64,000 bases of DNA from Litorimonas sp964511495. GTDB taxonomy: Bacteria > Pseudomonadota > Alphaproteobacteria > Caulobacterales > Maricaulaceae. The stretch spans positions 92,646 to 156,645 of the forward strand of contig CAZEFT010000006.1 in assembly GCA_964511495.1 (NCBI GenBank), in the 5' to 3' direction. Both the position numbers and the translations under genes were made by a program. Shown piece by piece: positions 34,188 through 43,451 of the stretch. The first letter of the stretch is position 1. The number at the start of each line of letters is the position of its first letter. A model generated the notes under the pieces. That model was not told where the DNA came from. It saw nothing but the letters and a program-made list of their open reading frames with translations, and made no database searches.

Positions 34188-34706
34188 ATGACAAGTCAGC
34201 GCTTTATTATTGGTCTCCTATTCGCCTTGATTTTTGCAAGTGTAGCGCCTCCGGCCCTGTCGCAAAGCTCAGACACGCCACTGAGAACAGCTCAAACGAT
34301 TGACTATTTGAGACTACAAAGAAATCTTCCAGATGAAAATGTTTTGGCGCGCCTCGTGTGGTCGACAATGGTCGCTTTGGATAATGCCAACAGAACCGAT
34401 AATTATTCCGTCCTCTATCAATTAGGGACACCGGAATTCCAAAACAAAAACACCCCGCAAAGATTGTTCAATCTTTTTTCCGATCTACGCATAAATCGTG
34501 TCGATGTCGGGCGCACTATTCTCTCGACACCCGCCTATTACAGACAGCCTGAAATCCTGTCCGACGGCACACTTCGCCTGAGAGGGGGATTTGATTTCCG
34601 TCCGCAATCCATCCGATTTGATCTCATTTATAAAAACGTCAATGGTGGCTGGCGGATCAATGCCATTTCTGTGGTTCAAATGGATTCAACCGCGCCTAAA
34701 CAATAG
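34188..34706 (+). CDS. Exported protein of unknown function
   Basis: A 172-residue protein with a clear signal peptide (hydrophobic residues 7-22, cleavage near ALSQ-SS). The mature part has VWSTMVALDNANRTDNYSV and LRLRGGFDFRPQSIRFDL, then a C-terminal segment GGWRINAISVVQ. The pattern resembles a small conserved hypothetical family in Caulobacterales, possibly with an NTF2-like fold (the GGWRI strand), but no function is known to me. It sits between the adhesin terminator and the racemase gene, likely as its own unit. Confidence 0.75.
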   Translation: MTSQRFIIGLLFALIFASVAPPALSQSSDTPLRTAQTIDYLRLQRNLPDENVLARLVWSTMVALDNANRTDNYSVLYQLGTPEFQNKNTPQRLFNLFSDLRINRVDVGRTILSTPAYYRQPEILSDGTLRLRGGFDFRPQSIRFDLIYKNVNGGWRINAISVVQMDSTAPKQ

Positions 34707-34758
34707 TTATCTCGTTGATGACACCCAAACCCGGATCACCTGAAATTCAATCTTTTAT

Positions 34759-35895
34759 ATGACCCTGCCTCTTTCCGGATATCGCTTCATTGAACTCGCG
34801 GGTATTGGCCCTTGCCCCTATGCCGGTCAGCTTTTCGTCGATATGGGCGCGGAAGTCATTCTGATCAACCGCAAAACCGGCATGAATTTCCCGAATATAT
34901 CCCATCGCGGTAAGAAAACGATCATGTTGGATCTGCGCAAGCCAGACGGTGTCGCGATATTGCTAGACCTCGTGAAAACGGCTGACGCACTCTATGAAGG
35001 CTTGCGACCGGGTGTGGTTGAAAAACTCGGAGTCGGGCCTGAGACCTGTCAGGCTGTGAATCCGAAGCTTGTCTATGGCCGCATGACCGGTTGGGGTCAA
35101 AACGGCCCTCTGGCCAAAACTGCCGGACATGACATCAACTATATCGGCTTAACAGGCGCTCTTCACGCTATGGGGAAAGCGCAAGACGTGCCCCCCGTGC
35201 CGCTAAACCTTATAGGAGATTATGGCGGCGGCTCGCTTTTTCTCGTCAGCGGTATTTTAGCCGCGCTTTTAAGTGCCGAAAAAACGAATAAAGGCGCGGT
35301 CGTCGATGCGGCAATGATTGACGGTGTCTCCTCTATGATGAGCTTATTCTATTCACTTTCGGGCCTTGGCCAGTGGAGCTCGAAACGCGAGCACAATTTG
35401 CTCGACGGTTCCAAACCTTATTATCGTTGTTACGAAACCTCTGATGGCGGCTTTATGGCCGTGGGCTGTATTGAGCCGCAATTCTTCGCTGAAATGTTAC
35501 AAAGACTTGAAATCGACCCTGCAGAATTTGGCGGGCAAAATGAAGGCAAGGCTCATGCCCGACAACATGACACATTAGAGGCTCTCTTTAAGACGAAAAC
35601 GCGTGATGAATGGGCCGAGATTTTTAACGGCAGTGACGCCTGTGTGACACCTGTTCTGGATTATAAAGAAGCGGCGTCCCATCCGCATAACCAAGCCCGC
35701 GGCGGTAAGGCGCAAGCGGGCCCGTTTGAACATCCGCGCCCTGCCCCGGTTTTTAATCCGCCCCGAGCAAAACCCGACTATACCCCGCCACCTATTTTGG
35801 GCTTAAACGACTCCGCCGAAGAGATTTTGACAAGCCTTGGCTATTCCAAAATCCGCATTGTAGAGCTTACTGAGAGTAAAATTGTCGGCGCTTAA
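34759..35895 (+). CDS. CaiB/BaiF-family CoA transferase/racemase (alpha-methylacyl-CoA racemase type)
   Basis: A 378-residue family III CoA-transferase-fold protein. The residues used by alpha-methylacyl-CoA racemase are in place: His in AGHDINYIG, Asp in NLIGDYGGG and Glu in CIEPQFF. This favours epimerisation of 2-methylacyl-CoA esters over CoA transfer. It converges with mmsB (2 bp between stops) and lies next to a valine-degradation cluster, consistent with branched-chain acyl-CoA metabolism. Cytoplasmic; no signal. Confidence 0.88.
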   Translation: MTLPLSGYRFIELAGIGPCPYAGQLFVDMGAEVILINRKTGMNFPNISHRGKKTIMLDLRKPDGVAILLDLVKTADALYEGLRPGVVEKLGVGPETCQAVNPKLVYGRMTGWGQNGPLAKTAGHDINYIGLTGALHAMGKAQDVPPVPLNLIGDYGGGSLFLVSGILAALLSAEKTNKGAVVDAAMIDGVSSMMSLFYSLSGLGQWSSKREHNLLDGSKPYYRCYETSDGGFMAVGCIEPQFFAEMLQRLEIDPAEFGGQNEGKAHARQHDTLEALFKTKTRDEWAEIFNGSDACVTPVLDYKEAASHPHNQARGGKAQAGPFEHPRPAPVFNPPRAKPDYTPPPILGLNDSAEEILTSLGYSKIRIVELTESKIVGA

Positions 35896-35897
35896 AT

Positions 35898-36788
35898 TTA
35901 CAGCGACCCGTTAATTAATTTCATCACTGCGGAAAAATCCAACCCGTCTTTCCCGGCGGCTTCCATCAAAGAATAAATCGCTTCTGATTGCGTCCCCAAA
36001 GGAGTTGCCGCTTTGGCAGTCGTGGCCGCTGCTTGCGCGAGGCGGAGATCTTTTAGCATCATGGCAGCTGCAAAGCCTGCGGCATAATCTTTATTTGACG
36101 GAGCAGACGGGACAGGGCCCGGAGCCGGGCAATAGCTCGTCATTGACCAGTTCTGTCCTGAGGCTGTGGAGCTGATATCGTAAAAGGTCTGCGCATCCAA
36201 ACCGAGCTTCTCCGCCAGATTGAACGCCTCGCAAGTGCCGATCATGTGAATCCCGAGCAACATATTATTGCAAATCTTGGCGACTTGCCCATTACCGGCA
36301 TCACCGGCATGGAACACGTTTTTCCCCATAATGTCTAAAAACGGTTTGGCGCAATCAAATGCTGACACTGTCCCACCACACATAAAGGTCAAAGTGCCAG
36401 CAGCAGCGCCACCAACACCACCCGAGACAGGCGCGTCGATCATGGCAAAACCCCTATCTTCCGCCTGTGAAATCACGTCACGCGCCGTCGCCACATCAAT
36501 GGTCGAGCAATCGATAAAGACCGCTCCGTCTTTGGCGTAATTGAAGACACCCTCATCCCCTGTATAGACGAGGCGAACATGTTGACCTGCGGGTAACATC
36601 GTCACCACTAAATCCGCCTCGCTCACTGCGTCTTTTGCATTCGCTGCAGCGAGACAACCTGACTCTACAGCTTTTTGGACGGCGTCCTTAGAGATATCCA
36701 AGGCTTTCACCCTATGCCCAGCCTTAGCAAGGTTCGCCGCCATGCCGAGACCCATATTACCCAAACCGATAAAGGCGATTTCTGTCAT
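35898..36788 (-). CDS. mmsB: 3-hydroxyisobutyrate dehydrogenase
   Basis: A 296-residue beta-hydroxyacid dehydrogenase. It has GLGNMGLGMAANLAKAG for NAD at the N-terminus, the substrate motif DAPVSGGVGGA near residue 118 and the catalytic Lys in GNGQVAKICNN near residue 170. It oxidises 3-hydroxyisobutyrate to methylmalonate semialdehyde in valine degradation. Its ATG overlaps the stop of the upstream HIBCH-like gene by 4 bp. Neighbouring mmsA and acyl-CoA dehydrogenase genes support the assignment. Confidence 0.92.
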   Translation of the reverse strand: MTEIAFIGLGNMGLGMAANLAKAGHRVKALDISKDAVQKAVESGCLAAANAKDAVSEADLVVTMLPAGQHVRLVYTGDEGVFNYAKDGAVFIDCSTIDVATARDVISQAEDRGFAMIDAPVSGGVGGAAAGTLTFMCGGTVSAFDCAKPFLDIMGKNVFHAGDAGNGQVAKICNNMLLGIHMIGTCEAFNLAEKLGLDAQTFYDISSTASGQNWSMTSYCPAPGPVPSAPSNKDYAAGFAAAMMLKDLRLAQAAATTAKAATPLGTQSEAIYSLMEAAGKDGLDFSAVMKLINGSL

Positions 36789-37831
36789 GATAAAAACTCC
36801 TGCTGTGGCTTTGCGGTTTGTTTAAACAGGCGCTCGATTTGGTCTTCCGTAACCGTTTCGACACTGTCATGCGACCATTTCGGGTTACGGTCTTTATCAA
36901 TTAATTGCGCGCGTATGCCTTCATAGAAGTCTTGCGTTTTGAGGAAATTCAGCGACAAGTCTAATTCCTGCGTCATGGCCTCACGAAAATCGAGCGTCGC
37001 GCCGCGTTTAATCGCTTCAAAAGTCACGGTCACAGCTAAGGGGCTTTTCTTGCGGATGGAGGCCGCTTGTTTGGCGGCCCACTCACCACCCATACCGTCA
37101 AGTGCGCGCAAAATGGATGGTACATCCTTTTCATTAAAAGCGGTCAAGGCGGCGGGCAAATCCGCATCCATAGGCCCGCTTTCTTGAAATTTATTCATCA
37201 CGGACAGAACCGCCGCATCAGAGCCATCTAATTCCGCTTCGCCCAAGGCTTTGATAAACCATTCATGTTTCTCTGATGGAATGAAACCATTGGCCACTCC
37301 AATTTCCAAAGACTGCGCCGCATTTAAACGCGCGCCCGTCAAGCCTAGCCATTGCCCTATATCCATTCCCAAACGCGGCAAGAAATAAGTCCCACCCACA
37401 TCGGGGAAATATCCAATCCCCGTTTCAGGCATCGCGAAGAGCGTGTCATTCCCCGCCACGCGATAGCGTCCATGAACCGACAGACCAACGCCGCCGCCCA
37501 TAACGAAGCTGTCAATCAAAGTGATGTAAGGTTTGGAATAGCGGTGAATTAATTCGTTTAACGCATATTCCGTACGCCAGAATTGTTCGGCGCGATCATC
37601 TCCCGCTTTCCCGCTATCATGGAGGAGAATGACATCACCACCTGCGCAAAACGCCCGATCACCTGCGCCATCGATGAGGACCGCGCCAATCTTATCATCC
37701 TTCTCCCACGCCAATAAAAGCCGCGTGAGTTCAACGCACATATCCAATGTCAGTGCGTTCAGCGCCTTTGGGCGGTTAAGTGTAATATGGCCGAGATTGC
37801 CTCGGACTTGAGAGATTATTTGGTCTGTCAT
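36785..37831 (-). CDS. 3-hydroxyisobutyryl-CoA hydrolase (enoyl-CoA hydratase/isomerase family)
   Basis: A 348-residue crotonase-fold protein, longer than simple enoyl-CoA hydratases and matching HIBCH length. Motifs include ALNALTLDMC, GDRAFCAGGDV (oxyanion hole), MGGGVGLSVHGRYR and ALPETGIGYFPDVGGTYFLPR-type sequence (here FAMPETGIG then FPDVGGTYFLPR), which is diagnostic for HIBCH. It hydrolyses 3-hydroxyisobutyryl-CoA between the hydratase and MmsB steps of valine breakdown. Operonic with mmsB (4-bp overlap). Confidence 0.91.
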   Translation of the reverse strand: MTDQIISQVRGNLGHITLNRPKALNALTLDMCVELTRLLLAWEKDDKIGAVLIDGAGDRAFCAGGDVILLHDSGKAGDDRAEQFWRTEYALNELIHRYSKPYITLIDSFVMGGGVGLSVHGRYRVAGNDTLFAMPETGIGYFPDVGGTYFLPRLGMDIGQWLGLTGARLNAAQSLEIGVANGFIPSEKHEWFIKALGEAELDGSDAAVLSVMNKFQESGPMDADLPAALTAFNEKDVPSILRALDGMGGEWAAKQAASIRKKSPLAVTVTFEAIKRGATLDFREAMTQELDLSLNFLKTQDFYEGIRAQLIDKDRNPKWSHDSVETVTEDQIERLFKQTAKPQQEFLS

Positions 37832-37959
37832 AATTATACGCCTTTTGATTCCCGCTCGTCCCGTTGAAAAACGGCGTCCATGTCCATTACTTACGTTTAT
37901 AAACAGTATAGGAGGGTAGGTCCCGACTGTCGCCGGGATGAAGAATATTCATTATTTAC

Positions 37960-39099
37960 TCATTGCCGCAGCAAACTGCGGCTAACGATCACCCGCATGA
38001 TTTGGTTGGTGCCTTCCAAAATTTGATGCACACGGAGATCTCGTACAATTTGCTCAACAGGATAGTCTTTCAAATAGCCATAACCGCCATGGAGTTGCAG
38101 TGCATCATTTGCGATTTTAGAACATAAATCCGTGGCAAACCGCTTGGCCATGGCGCAGGCTGCGCCCGCATTGGGAAGCTTTTTATCGACCATATCGGCC
38201 CCACGATAAATCATCAGGCGTGACGCTTCTAATTCCGTGGCCATATCGGCCAACATGAATTGTGTGTTTTGAAAATCAGAAATGGATTTACCAAATTGCT
38301 TGCGGTCTTTAGTATAGTCTAGCGTGACATTTAACGCCTTTTGCGCGCCCCCCAAAGAACACGCCCCGATATTAATTCGCCCGCCATCAAGCCCGCTCAT
38401 AGCGAATTTAAAGCCTTCGCCTTCCGCGCCAACGCGATGGCTCGCTGGAATACGGCAGTCTTCGAAAATGACTTGGGCCGTGGGTTGCGCATTCCACCCC
38501 ATTTTCTTTTCATTCGCGCCAAAATCCAATCCGGGCGTATCTTTTTCCACCACGAAAGTGGATACGCCGCGCGCGCCATCGTCCGATGTGCGAGCCATGA
38601 CGACATAAATATCCGACCATCCGGCCCCTGAGATAAACACTTTGGAACCATTCAAAATATACTCATCGCCATCACGCACAGCCTTAGTCGAAAGCGAGGC
38701 TGCATCTGACCCGCTTCCCGGCTCCGTCAGGCAATAGCTCGCAATCAATTCTCCGGTGACTAAACGCGGCACAAATTTCGCGCGCAAATCCTCATCGCCG
38801 TAACGGTCAATCATCCATGTCGCCATATTATGAATAGTCATCATGGCCGTGTGGGACACGTCTCCAGCCGCAAGTTGCTCAAAGACTAACGCAGAATCCA
38901 AACGCGAAAGCGCCGTGCCGCCATGCTCTTCGCCTGTGTATATTCCGAGGAAACCTAATTCCGCAGCTTTCTTAAAGACATCACGGTCCAAAAACTTCTC
39001 TTCGTCCCATAGGGCGGAATGCGGCGCAAGTTCGGCCTCAGCAAATTGCCGCGCCATATCCTGAATCAAGGTTTGTTCTTCTGTAAGTTGGAAGTCCAT
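37960..39099 (-). CDS. Acyl-CoA dehydrogenase, probably isobutyryl-CoA dehydrogenase
   Basis: A 379-residue FAD-dependent acyl-CoA dehydrogenase. It has YCLTEPGSGSDAAS, the C-terminal signature DLRVHQILEGTNQIMR with the usual catalytic Glu in that segment, and LHGGYGYLKDYP. Chain specificity is inferred from operon context with mmsA, mmsB and HIBCH, which favours isobutyryl-CoA. A 128-bp gap separates it from the HIBCH gene; the macro-domain gene ends 9 bp upstream. Confidence 0.9.
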   Translation of the reverse strand: MDFQLTEEQTLIQDMARQFAEAELAPHSALWDEEKFLDRDVFKKAAELGFLGIYTGEEHGGTALSRLDSALVFEQLAAGDVSHTAMMTIHNMATWMIDRYGDEDLRAKFVPRLVTGELIASYCLTEPGSGSDAASLSTKAVRDGDEYILNGSKVFISGAGWSDIYVVMARTSDDGARGVSTFVVEKDTPGLDFGANEKKMGWNAQPTAQVIFEDCRIPASHRVGAEGEGFKFAMSGLDGGRINIGACSLGGAQKALNVTLDYTKDRKQFGKSISDFQNTQFMLADMATELEASRLMIYRGADMVDKKLPNAGAACAMAKRFATDLCSKIANDALQLHGGYGYLKDYPVEQIVRDLRVHQILEGTNQIMRVIVSRSLLRQ

Positions 39100-39108
39100 A
39101 GTTTTACT

Positions 39109-39753
39109 TTATCTACCCTCTATTATGTTTCGACCGCTTGGTTTCAGCAGATCTTCATGGTTCTCTTGCGCCAAAAACCATGATTTAGGCAGAAAATGCT
39201 TACCTTGTGCATGTAAGGAGATTGCCTTGCTTATCTGGTGAGCCGCTGTTTCATAAGGTATTTTTCCAACACCCGTCCCCAAACCCGGCAAGGCAATAGT
39301 TTTAACATGGTCAGAAATTTTCTCCCCACGATACTTACCATCTCTAAATATGCCTTCCCGTACTAACATAATTAATGCTCTCATGGACATATAGGCATTT
39401 ATGCTGTCTTTTCCTAAAATAAGGGGAACGCGCATAGTCGGTGCTGAAATTAGAAATTCAACTTCATCATCATTTGTGTAAACGATTTCAGCGGCCCCCA
39501 CCGGTAATTCGCCATGCCAGTATTTTAAAATGGCCATTCGAACATTGTCTTGAACACCGTCTCCAAATCTCCATTTATACCAAGAGTCAATTCCACCATC
39601 CATAAAGCCGAAACTATTTGCAGGACTGACAACCGCATCACAACTCACATCAAAAATTGAACCGCGAAAAATTTGCACGCCATCAAAATCAGCGCAATGA
39701 CATTCAAAAGCGTCAGCCAGTTCATCATCAATGGCCGTCAATATGAATTTCAT
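39109..39753 (-). CDS. Macro-domain protein
   Basis: A 214-residue protein dominated by one macro domain. CDAVVSPANSFGFMDGGID near residue 36 forms the adenosine/phosphate loop, and IALPGLGTGVGKIPYETAA near residue 148 forms the distal ribose/diphosphate loop. Such domains bind or hydrolyse ADP-ribose derivatives. It has an extra segment after the first loop (SWYKWRFGDGVQDNVR) seen in a stand-alone subgroup. Its place inside a valine-catabolic cluster is unexplained. No signal peptide. Confidence 0.88.
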   Translation of the reverse strand: MKFILTAIDDELADAFECHCADFDGVQIFRGSIFDVSCDAVVSPANSFGFMDGGIDSWYKWRFGDGVQDNVRMAILKYWHGELPVGAAEIVYTNDDEVEFLISAPTMRVPLILGKDSINAYMSMRALIMLVREGIFRDGKYRGEKISDHVKTIALPGLGTGVGKIPYETAAHQISKAISLHAQGKHFLPKSWFLAQENHEDLLKPSGRNIIEGR

Positions 39754-39850
39754 CGCCCTACACCCCCGAATTTGAGGCCTCTGTCAAACTGGCGCGTGTA
39801 TTTCTGAGACACAGTTTGACCACCTGAAAATCGAAAATCCATAGTTCTTA

Positions 39851-40345
39851 TTATGCCTCGGCGCGACGGCGGGAGCGGCCAAAGGGCCAAAGCAAGAGAC
39901 CGAAAAGTCCCCATCCGGCCAAGAAGCCAATCGCTGCATGTATTAAACCTTCTGCGGTGATGGGCAGGGCCGGTTCATAGATTTCGGCGGTCGCCTTTGT
40001 CAGCTCTGCATCACGTTCGCGAATAAAGACCCATAAGCGCTTAAAATCACTGGCCGTTTCCAAATTCTTTTCATGTGCGGATAAATAGTCATAGCGCGTA
40101 ATAATTTGCTCCATATTTTTACCGCGCAGGTTTAAAAATTGATCAGAAGAAGCCAAATAACGCTTCAAGGCCACATCTCGCGTCAAACCAAATTGCCCCG
40201 CATCCGCATCAAATTGCACAACAATTTTTGACAGCTCATCGACCGCGCCCGATAAACGCTGACGATATTGCTGTTCAAATTCCGGGAATTGCGACACAGC
40301 CAATCCGCAGATTATGGACATTATAATGAGGACAATGGTTTTCAT
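39851..40345 (-). CDS. DUF2937 family membrane protein
   Basis: A 164-residue protein with an N-terminal hydrophobic segment (residues 3-18), a helical, probably periplasmic middle region (about 20-115) and a C-terminal membrane helix (about 132-152) followed by RRRAEA. This matches DUF2937, a proteobacterial family of unknown function. The ATG directly abuts the TGA of the upstream AT-rich gene, so they are likely co-translated. Confidence 0.78.
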   Translation of the reverse strand: MKTIVLIIMSIICGLAVSQFPEFEQQYRQRLSGAVDELSKIVVQFDADAGQFGLTRDVALKRYLASSDQFLNLRGKNMEQIITRYDYLSAHEKNLETASDFKRLWVFIRERDAELTKATAEIYEPALPITAEGLIHAAIGFLAGWGLFGLLLWPFGRSRRRAEA

Positions 40346-41617
40346 TCACACTGTCCCTTTGAAATGAATTCCATTTTCAAATTGATCTCTTAAATGATTA
40401 AATACAATTTCTTCACTTTTCGCAGTGACTGAAAACATAATCATATGTTGCATTTTATTTGAAATCGGCGTCATACCAATTCCCATGCCATGGTACCAAC
40501 CCTCACCCTCATTATCTAATTCTGCGGGAAGTCTATAAGAAAAATTTTTCCTATTAAATTCGAGACTATCTTCCAGGAACTCGGGCCAGAGGTTTTCTTG
40601 TTTGTCGTCCTTCCTCTCAACAACCAGAGACGATACTCGATAGGCGATTTCGTCAAAATTAAAGAGACAGGTCGAATTTTCAGATTCGAAGGTAATTTTA
40701 AAATACCCTGGAATTGAGCATCTCCAAGGCCCTGAAATATCTGTATATAGTGTTCTTTTTTTGTATCCTATACCTGTTGGGATTGGTGCAAGATCCTTTT
40801 GAGAGTGCAATTTAAATTCTTGTATTGCTATCTTTAGATCTGAAGGCAAACTCTCTTGCGTTATTTTTTCCAAACAACTGTTTATACACTTTTCTATGTA
40901 CATCTCATGAGAGTTCGTCGCCGCACGCCAAGGAAACTCCTGCCACAACAATGCTTCTAAAGTTTCGATCCAAAACTTTTCATCTATGTTTTTGTTTTGC
41001 CAAGAGAAGAGTTTGTCCGTTACAGTTTTTATTTCATAAGGCTCACCCTCTTGATATTCTGAGAGCGTCATAAAATCGATATAACCGCGAGGACCAATAA
41101 TTTTATTCTCATCGTGATCGTGCGTCAGACCAGGGTGAATATGCACGCTAACGCCGTTTAAATCTTCATTCGAAAAAACATGGTTTAGGATCGTGGCTGC
41201 TTGTTCAAAATGTTGTGCCTGCAAATTTTCGAAATTTTTCGATATTGCGTATCCTGTTTCATCCCCACTCTCTTGGCCTGATAATTGCCAATTCCACTTC
41301 AAACCGACTTTATTTTCTAAATATTCGCAAAGATCAATGAAGGCGGCGTGATAGCCCGCCCCCACGCTGGATGTTTTGAGACCGATAGAAACATTGCTCT
41401 TGTCAATCTCAAAACGAAGAGACTCGTTCAATGGGTAGAACGTAAAATGACTTAGTGTCGCCGTCGTTTCATAGTTATAAAACAAATCTGTAATCCCAAA
41501 GGATTTAGCCCAATTTTGAGCTTCATTTTTTATCTGCTCAGATAAAGGGGTAGATTTAGACCACGGCCATTTCTTAAACTTCGGAAGTGGAGCGTATGTT
41601 TGAATATACAAACCCAT
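40346..41617 (-). CDS. AT-rich gene of unknown function between mmsA and the DUF2937 gene
   Basis: A 423-residue soluble protein that I do not recognise. The ATG at 41617 lies one base after the mmsA stop; upstream in-frame codons overlap mmsA and look like shadow sequence. Visible features are LKTSSVGAGYHAAFIDLCE near residue 80, a His-rich VHIHPGLTHDHDEN near 165, and a C-terminal GMGIGMTPISN. There is no signal peptide or membrane helix. The base composition is distinctly more AT-rich than the flanking valine genes, suggesting later acquisition, yet its tight spacing implies co-transcription with mmsA. An immunity-like or stress-related role cannot be tested from sequence. Confidence 0.8.
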   Translation of the reverse strand: MGLYIQTYAPLPKFKKWPWSKSTPLSEQIKNEAQNWAKSFGITDLFYNYETTATLSHFTFYPLNESLRFEIDKSNVSIGLKTSSVGAGYHAAFIDLCEYLENKVGLKWNWQLSGQESGDETGYAISKNFENLQAQHFEQAATILNHVFSNEDLNGVSVHIHPGLTHDHDENKIIGPRGYIDFMTLSEYQEGEPYEIKTVTDKLFSWQNKNIDEKFWIETLEALLWQEFPWRAATNSHEMYIEKCINSCLEKITQESLPSDLKIAIQEFKLHSQKDLAPIPTGIGYKKRTLYTDISGPWRCSIPGYFKITFESENSTCLFNFDEIAYRVSSLVVERKDDKQENLWPEFLEDSLEFNRKNFSYRLPAELDNEGEGWYHGMGIGMTPISNKMQHMIMFSVTAKSEEIVFNHLRDQFENGIHFKGTV

Positions 41618-41618
41618 T

Positions 41619-43112
41619 TTAAAACGTCGGGATAATGAAGGCGCTGTCTTCGGTTTCGCCTTCGGGCCAACGTTGCGTGACGGTTTTGACCTTGGTGTAG
41701 AAGCGTAAGCCTTCCATGCCGTATTGATTGGCGTCACCAAAGGCGGAGCGTTTCCATCCGCCGAAACTGTGATAGGCGACGGGTACGGGGATGGGTACGT
41801 TAATCCCGACCATGCCGACTTCGACGCGGTCCGCAAATTCGCGGGCGACACGCCCATTTTGGGTGAAGATCGCCACGCCATTACCGTATTGATGCTCAGA
41901 CGGTAGCTTCAACGCCTCTTCAAAATTTTCGGCGCGCACAATCTGTAAAACCGGCCCAAAGATTTCATCCTGATAGGTTTCCATATCCGGCGTCACATTA
42001 TCCAGAAGTGATGGCCCAATGAAGAACCCGTCTTCATAGCCTTGCAGTTCAAATTCGCGTCCATCAACGAGCAAATCAGCGCCCTCTTCGACGGCCTTTG
42101 TGACTTGTGCTTTGATACTGTCACGATGGACAGCCGTCACAACGGGGCCGTAATCCGCGTCTGGGTCCTCAGAAACGCCGACTTTCATGGCTTCAATCGC
42201 AGGCAGCATTTTCTCAAGGAAACGTTCCGCCGTTCCTTCACCCACGGGCACAACAACAGGCAGAGCCATACAGCGTTCTCCCGCCGACCCATAAGCCGCA
42301 CCGAGAATGTCTTTTACGGCTTGGTCCATATTGGCGTCGGGCATGATAATGCCATGGTTTTTCGCGCCACCCATACATTGCGCGCGTTTCCCATTGGCCG
42401 TCGCACGAGCATAGACATATTGTGCGATGTCGGATGAGCCGACAAAGCTGACCGCTTTAATCGTCGGATGGTCACAAATCGCATCCACGATTTCTTTGTC
42501 GCCATTGATACATTGCAACAAGCCCACAGGGCCGCCCGCTTCCACAAAAAGTTCTGCGAGGCGCATAGGTACGCTTGGATCTTTTTCGGAGGGTTTCAAA
42601 ATACAGGCATTGCCTGTGGCAATCGCCATACCGAACATCCACATCGGAATCATAGCGGGAAAATTAAACGGCGTGATACCCGCCACAACGCCTAAGGGCT
42701 TACGCATAGAATAAACGTCAATCTCCGGCCCTGCCCCGTAAGTATGCTCGCCCTTTTGACCGTGCGGGATACCGCACGCAAATTCGATGACATCAACGCC
42801 ACGAATAACGTCACCACGACTATCCGCCAAAACCTTACCATGTTCAGAGGAGAGCATGGCCGCCAACTCATCCATATGGGTTTCAACTAATTGCTTATAG
42901 GCGAACAGAATGCGTGAACGTCGTTGTGGATTGGTATTGGCCCATTGCACCTGCGCTTTTGCTGCAGAAGCGACAGCCGCATCTAATTCTGACGGTGTCG
43001 CCATAGACACCTGACGCTGCACTTGTCCCGTATTCGGATTAAAAATGTCCTTAGTGCGTCCGGACGTCCCCGCAACGCGTTTACCGTCGACATAATGACC
43101 GATGACTTCCAT
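41619..43112 (-). CDS. mmsA: Methylmalonate-semialdehyde dehydrogenase (CoA-acylating)
   Basis: A 497-residue aldehyde dehydrogenase. Typical MmsA features are GITPFNFPAMIPMWMFGMAI near residue 145, FVGSSDIAQYVY for the cofactor, and the catalytic Cys in YGSAGERCMALPV near residue 285. The usual general-base Glu region reads MGGAKNHGI, as in CoA-acylating MmsA rather than hydrolytic aldehyde dehydrogenases. It converts methylmalonate semialdehyde to propionyl-CoA. It is the first gene of the minus-strand cluster down to mmsB. Confidence 0.94.
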   Translation of the reverse strand: MEVIGHYVDGKRVAGTSGRTKDIFNPNTGQVQRQVSMATPSELDAAVASAAKAQVQWANTNPQRRSRILFAYKQLVETHMDELAAMLSSEHGKVLADSRGDVIRGVDVIEFACGIPHGQKGEHTYGAGPEIDVYSMRKPLGVVAGITPFNFPAMIPMWMFGMAIATGNACILKPSEKDPSVPMRLAELFVEAGGPVGLLQCINGDKEIVDAICDHPTIKAVSFVGSSDIAQYVYARATANGKRAQCMGGAKNHGIIMPDANMDQAVKDILGAAYGSAGERCMALPVVVPVGEGTAERFLEKMLPAIEAMKVGVSEDPDADYGPVVTAVHRDSIKAQVTKAVEEGADLLVDGREFELQGYEDGFFIGPSLLDNVTPDMETYQDEIFGPVLQIVRAENFEEALKLPSEHQYGNGVAIFTQNGRVAREFADRVEVGMVGINVPIPVPVAYHSFGGWKRSAFGDANQYGMEGLRFYTKVKTVTQRWPEGETEDSAFIIPTF

Positions 43113-43451
43113 AAATTCTCTCCGCTATTCAGTTGAGGGCAATCTAAACGCTCTATTTGAGATTTAACATAGGAATATCATCACATTTCATAAAAATTGA
43201 GAATAATTTTCCTTAAATATTCGATCCAACGCAATATTGTTCAACGACTTATGAAGCGCTTTTTATCCTTGAGACTCCCTTAAACGGACGGTCAATCTGA
43301 AATTAAGTCCATTTTAACCTTAAATCTCCGCGAAGTGGTCACCTTTGTAACATAAGGTCAAGCGTGGCTCGAATACAGCATGACGGGGCTTGCGTGTTCA
43401 AAATGAAACAGAACACGCTGTTTCTATATTGCAGTGAAAGAAGGTGGGACA
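43113..43451. other. 339-bp divergent intergenic region between mmsA and hfsE
   Basis: An AT-rich spacer that must hold both promoters. It contains a perfect TTAA-N7-TTAA CtrA-type box at 43303-43317 and additional TTAA tetramers at 43280 and 43319. It ends with AAGGTGGG as the hfsE ribosome-binding site. No gene or RNA could be supported. Confidence 0.6.
43303..43317 (+). promoter_or_regulatory. CtrA-type box (TTAA-N7-TTAA) upstream of hfsE
   Basis: TTAAGTCCATTTTAA exactly matches the TTAA-N7-TTAA consensus bound by the alphaproteobacterial cell-cycle regulator CtrA. It lies about 135 bp before the hfsE start. Cell-cycle control of adhesin synthesis fits a dimorphic life cycle. Binding is inferred. 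Confidence 0.6.
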
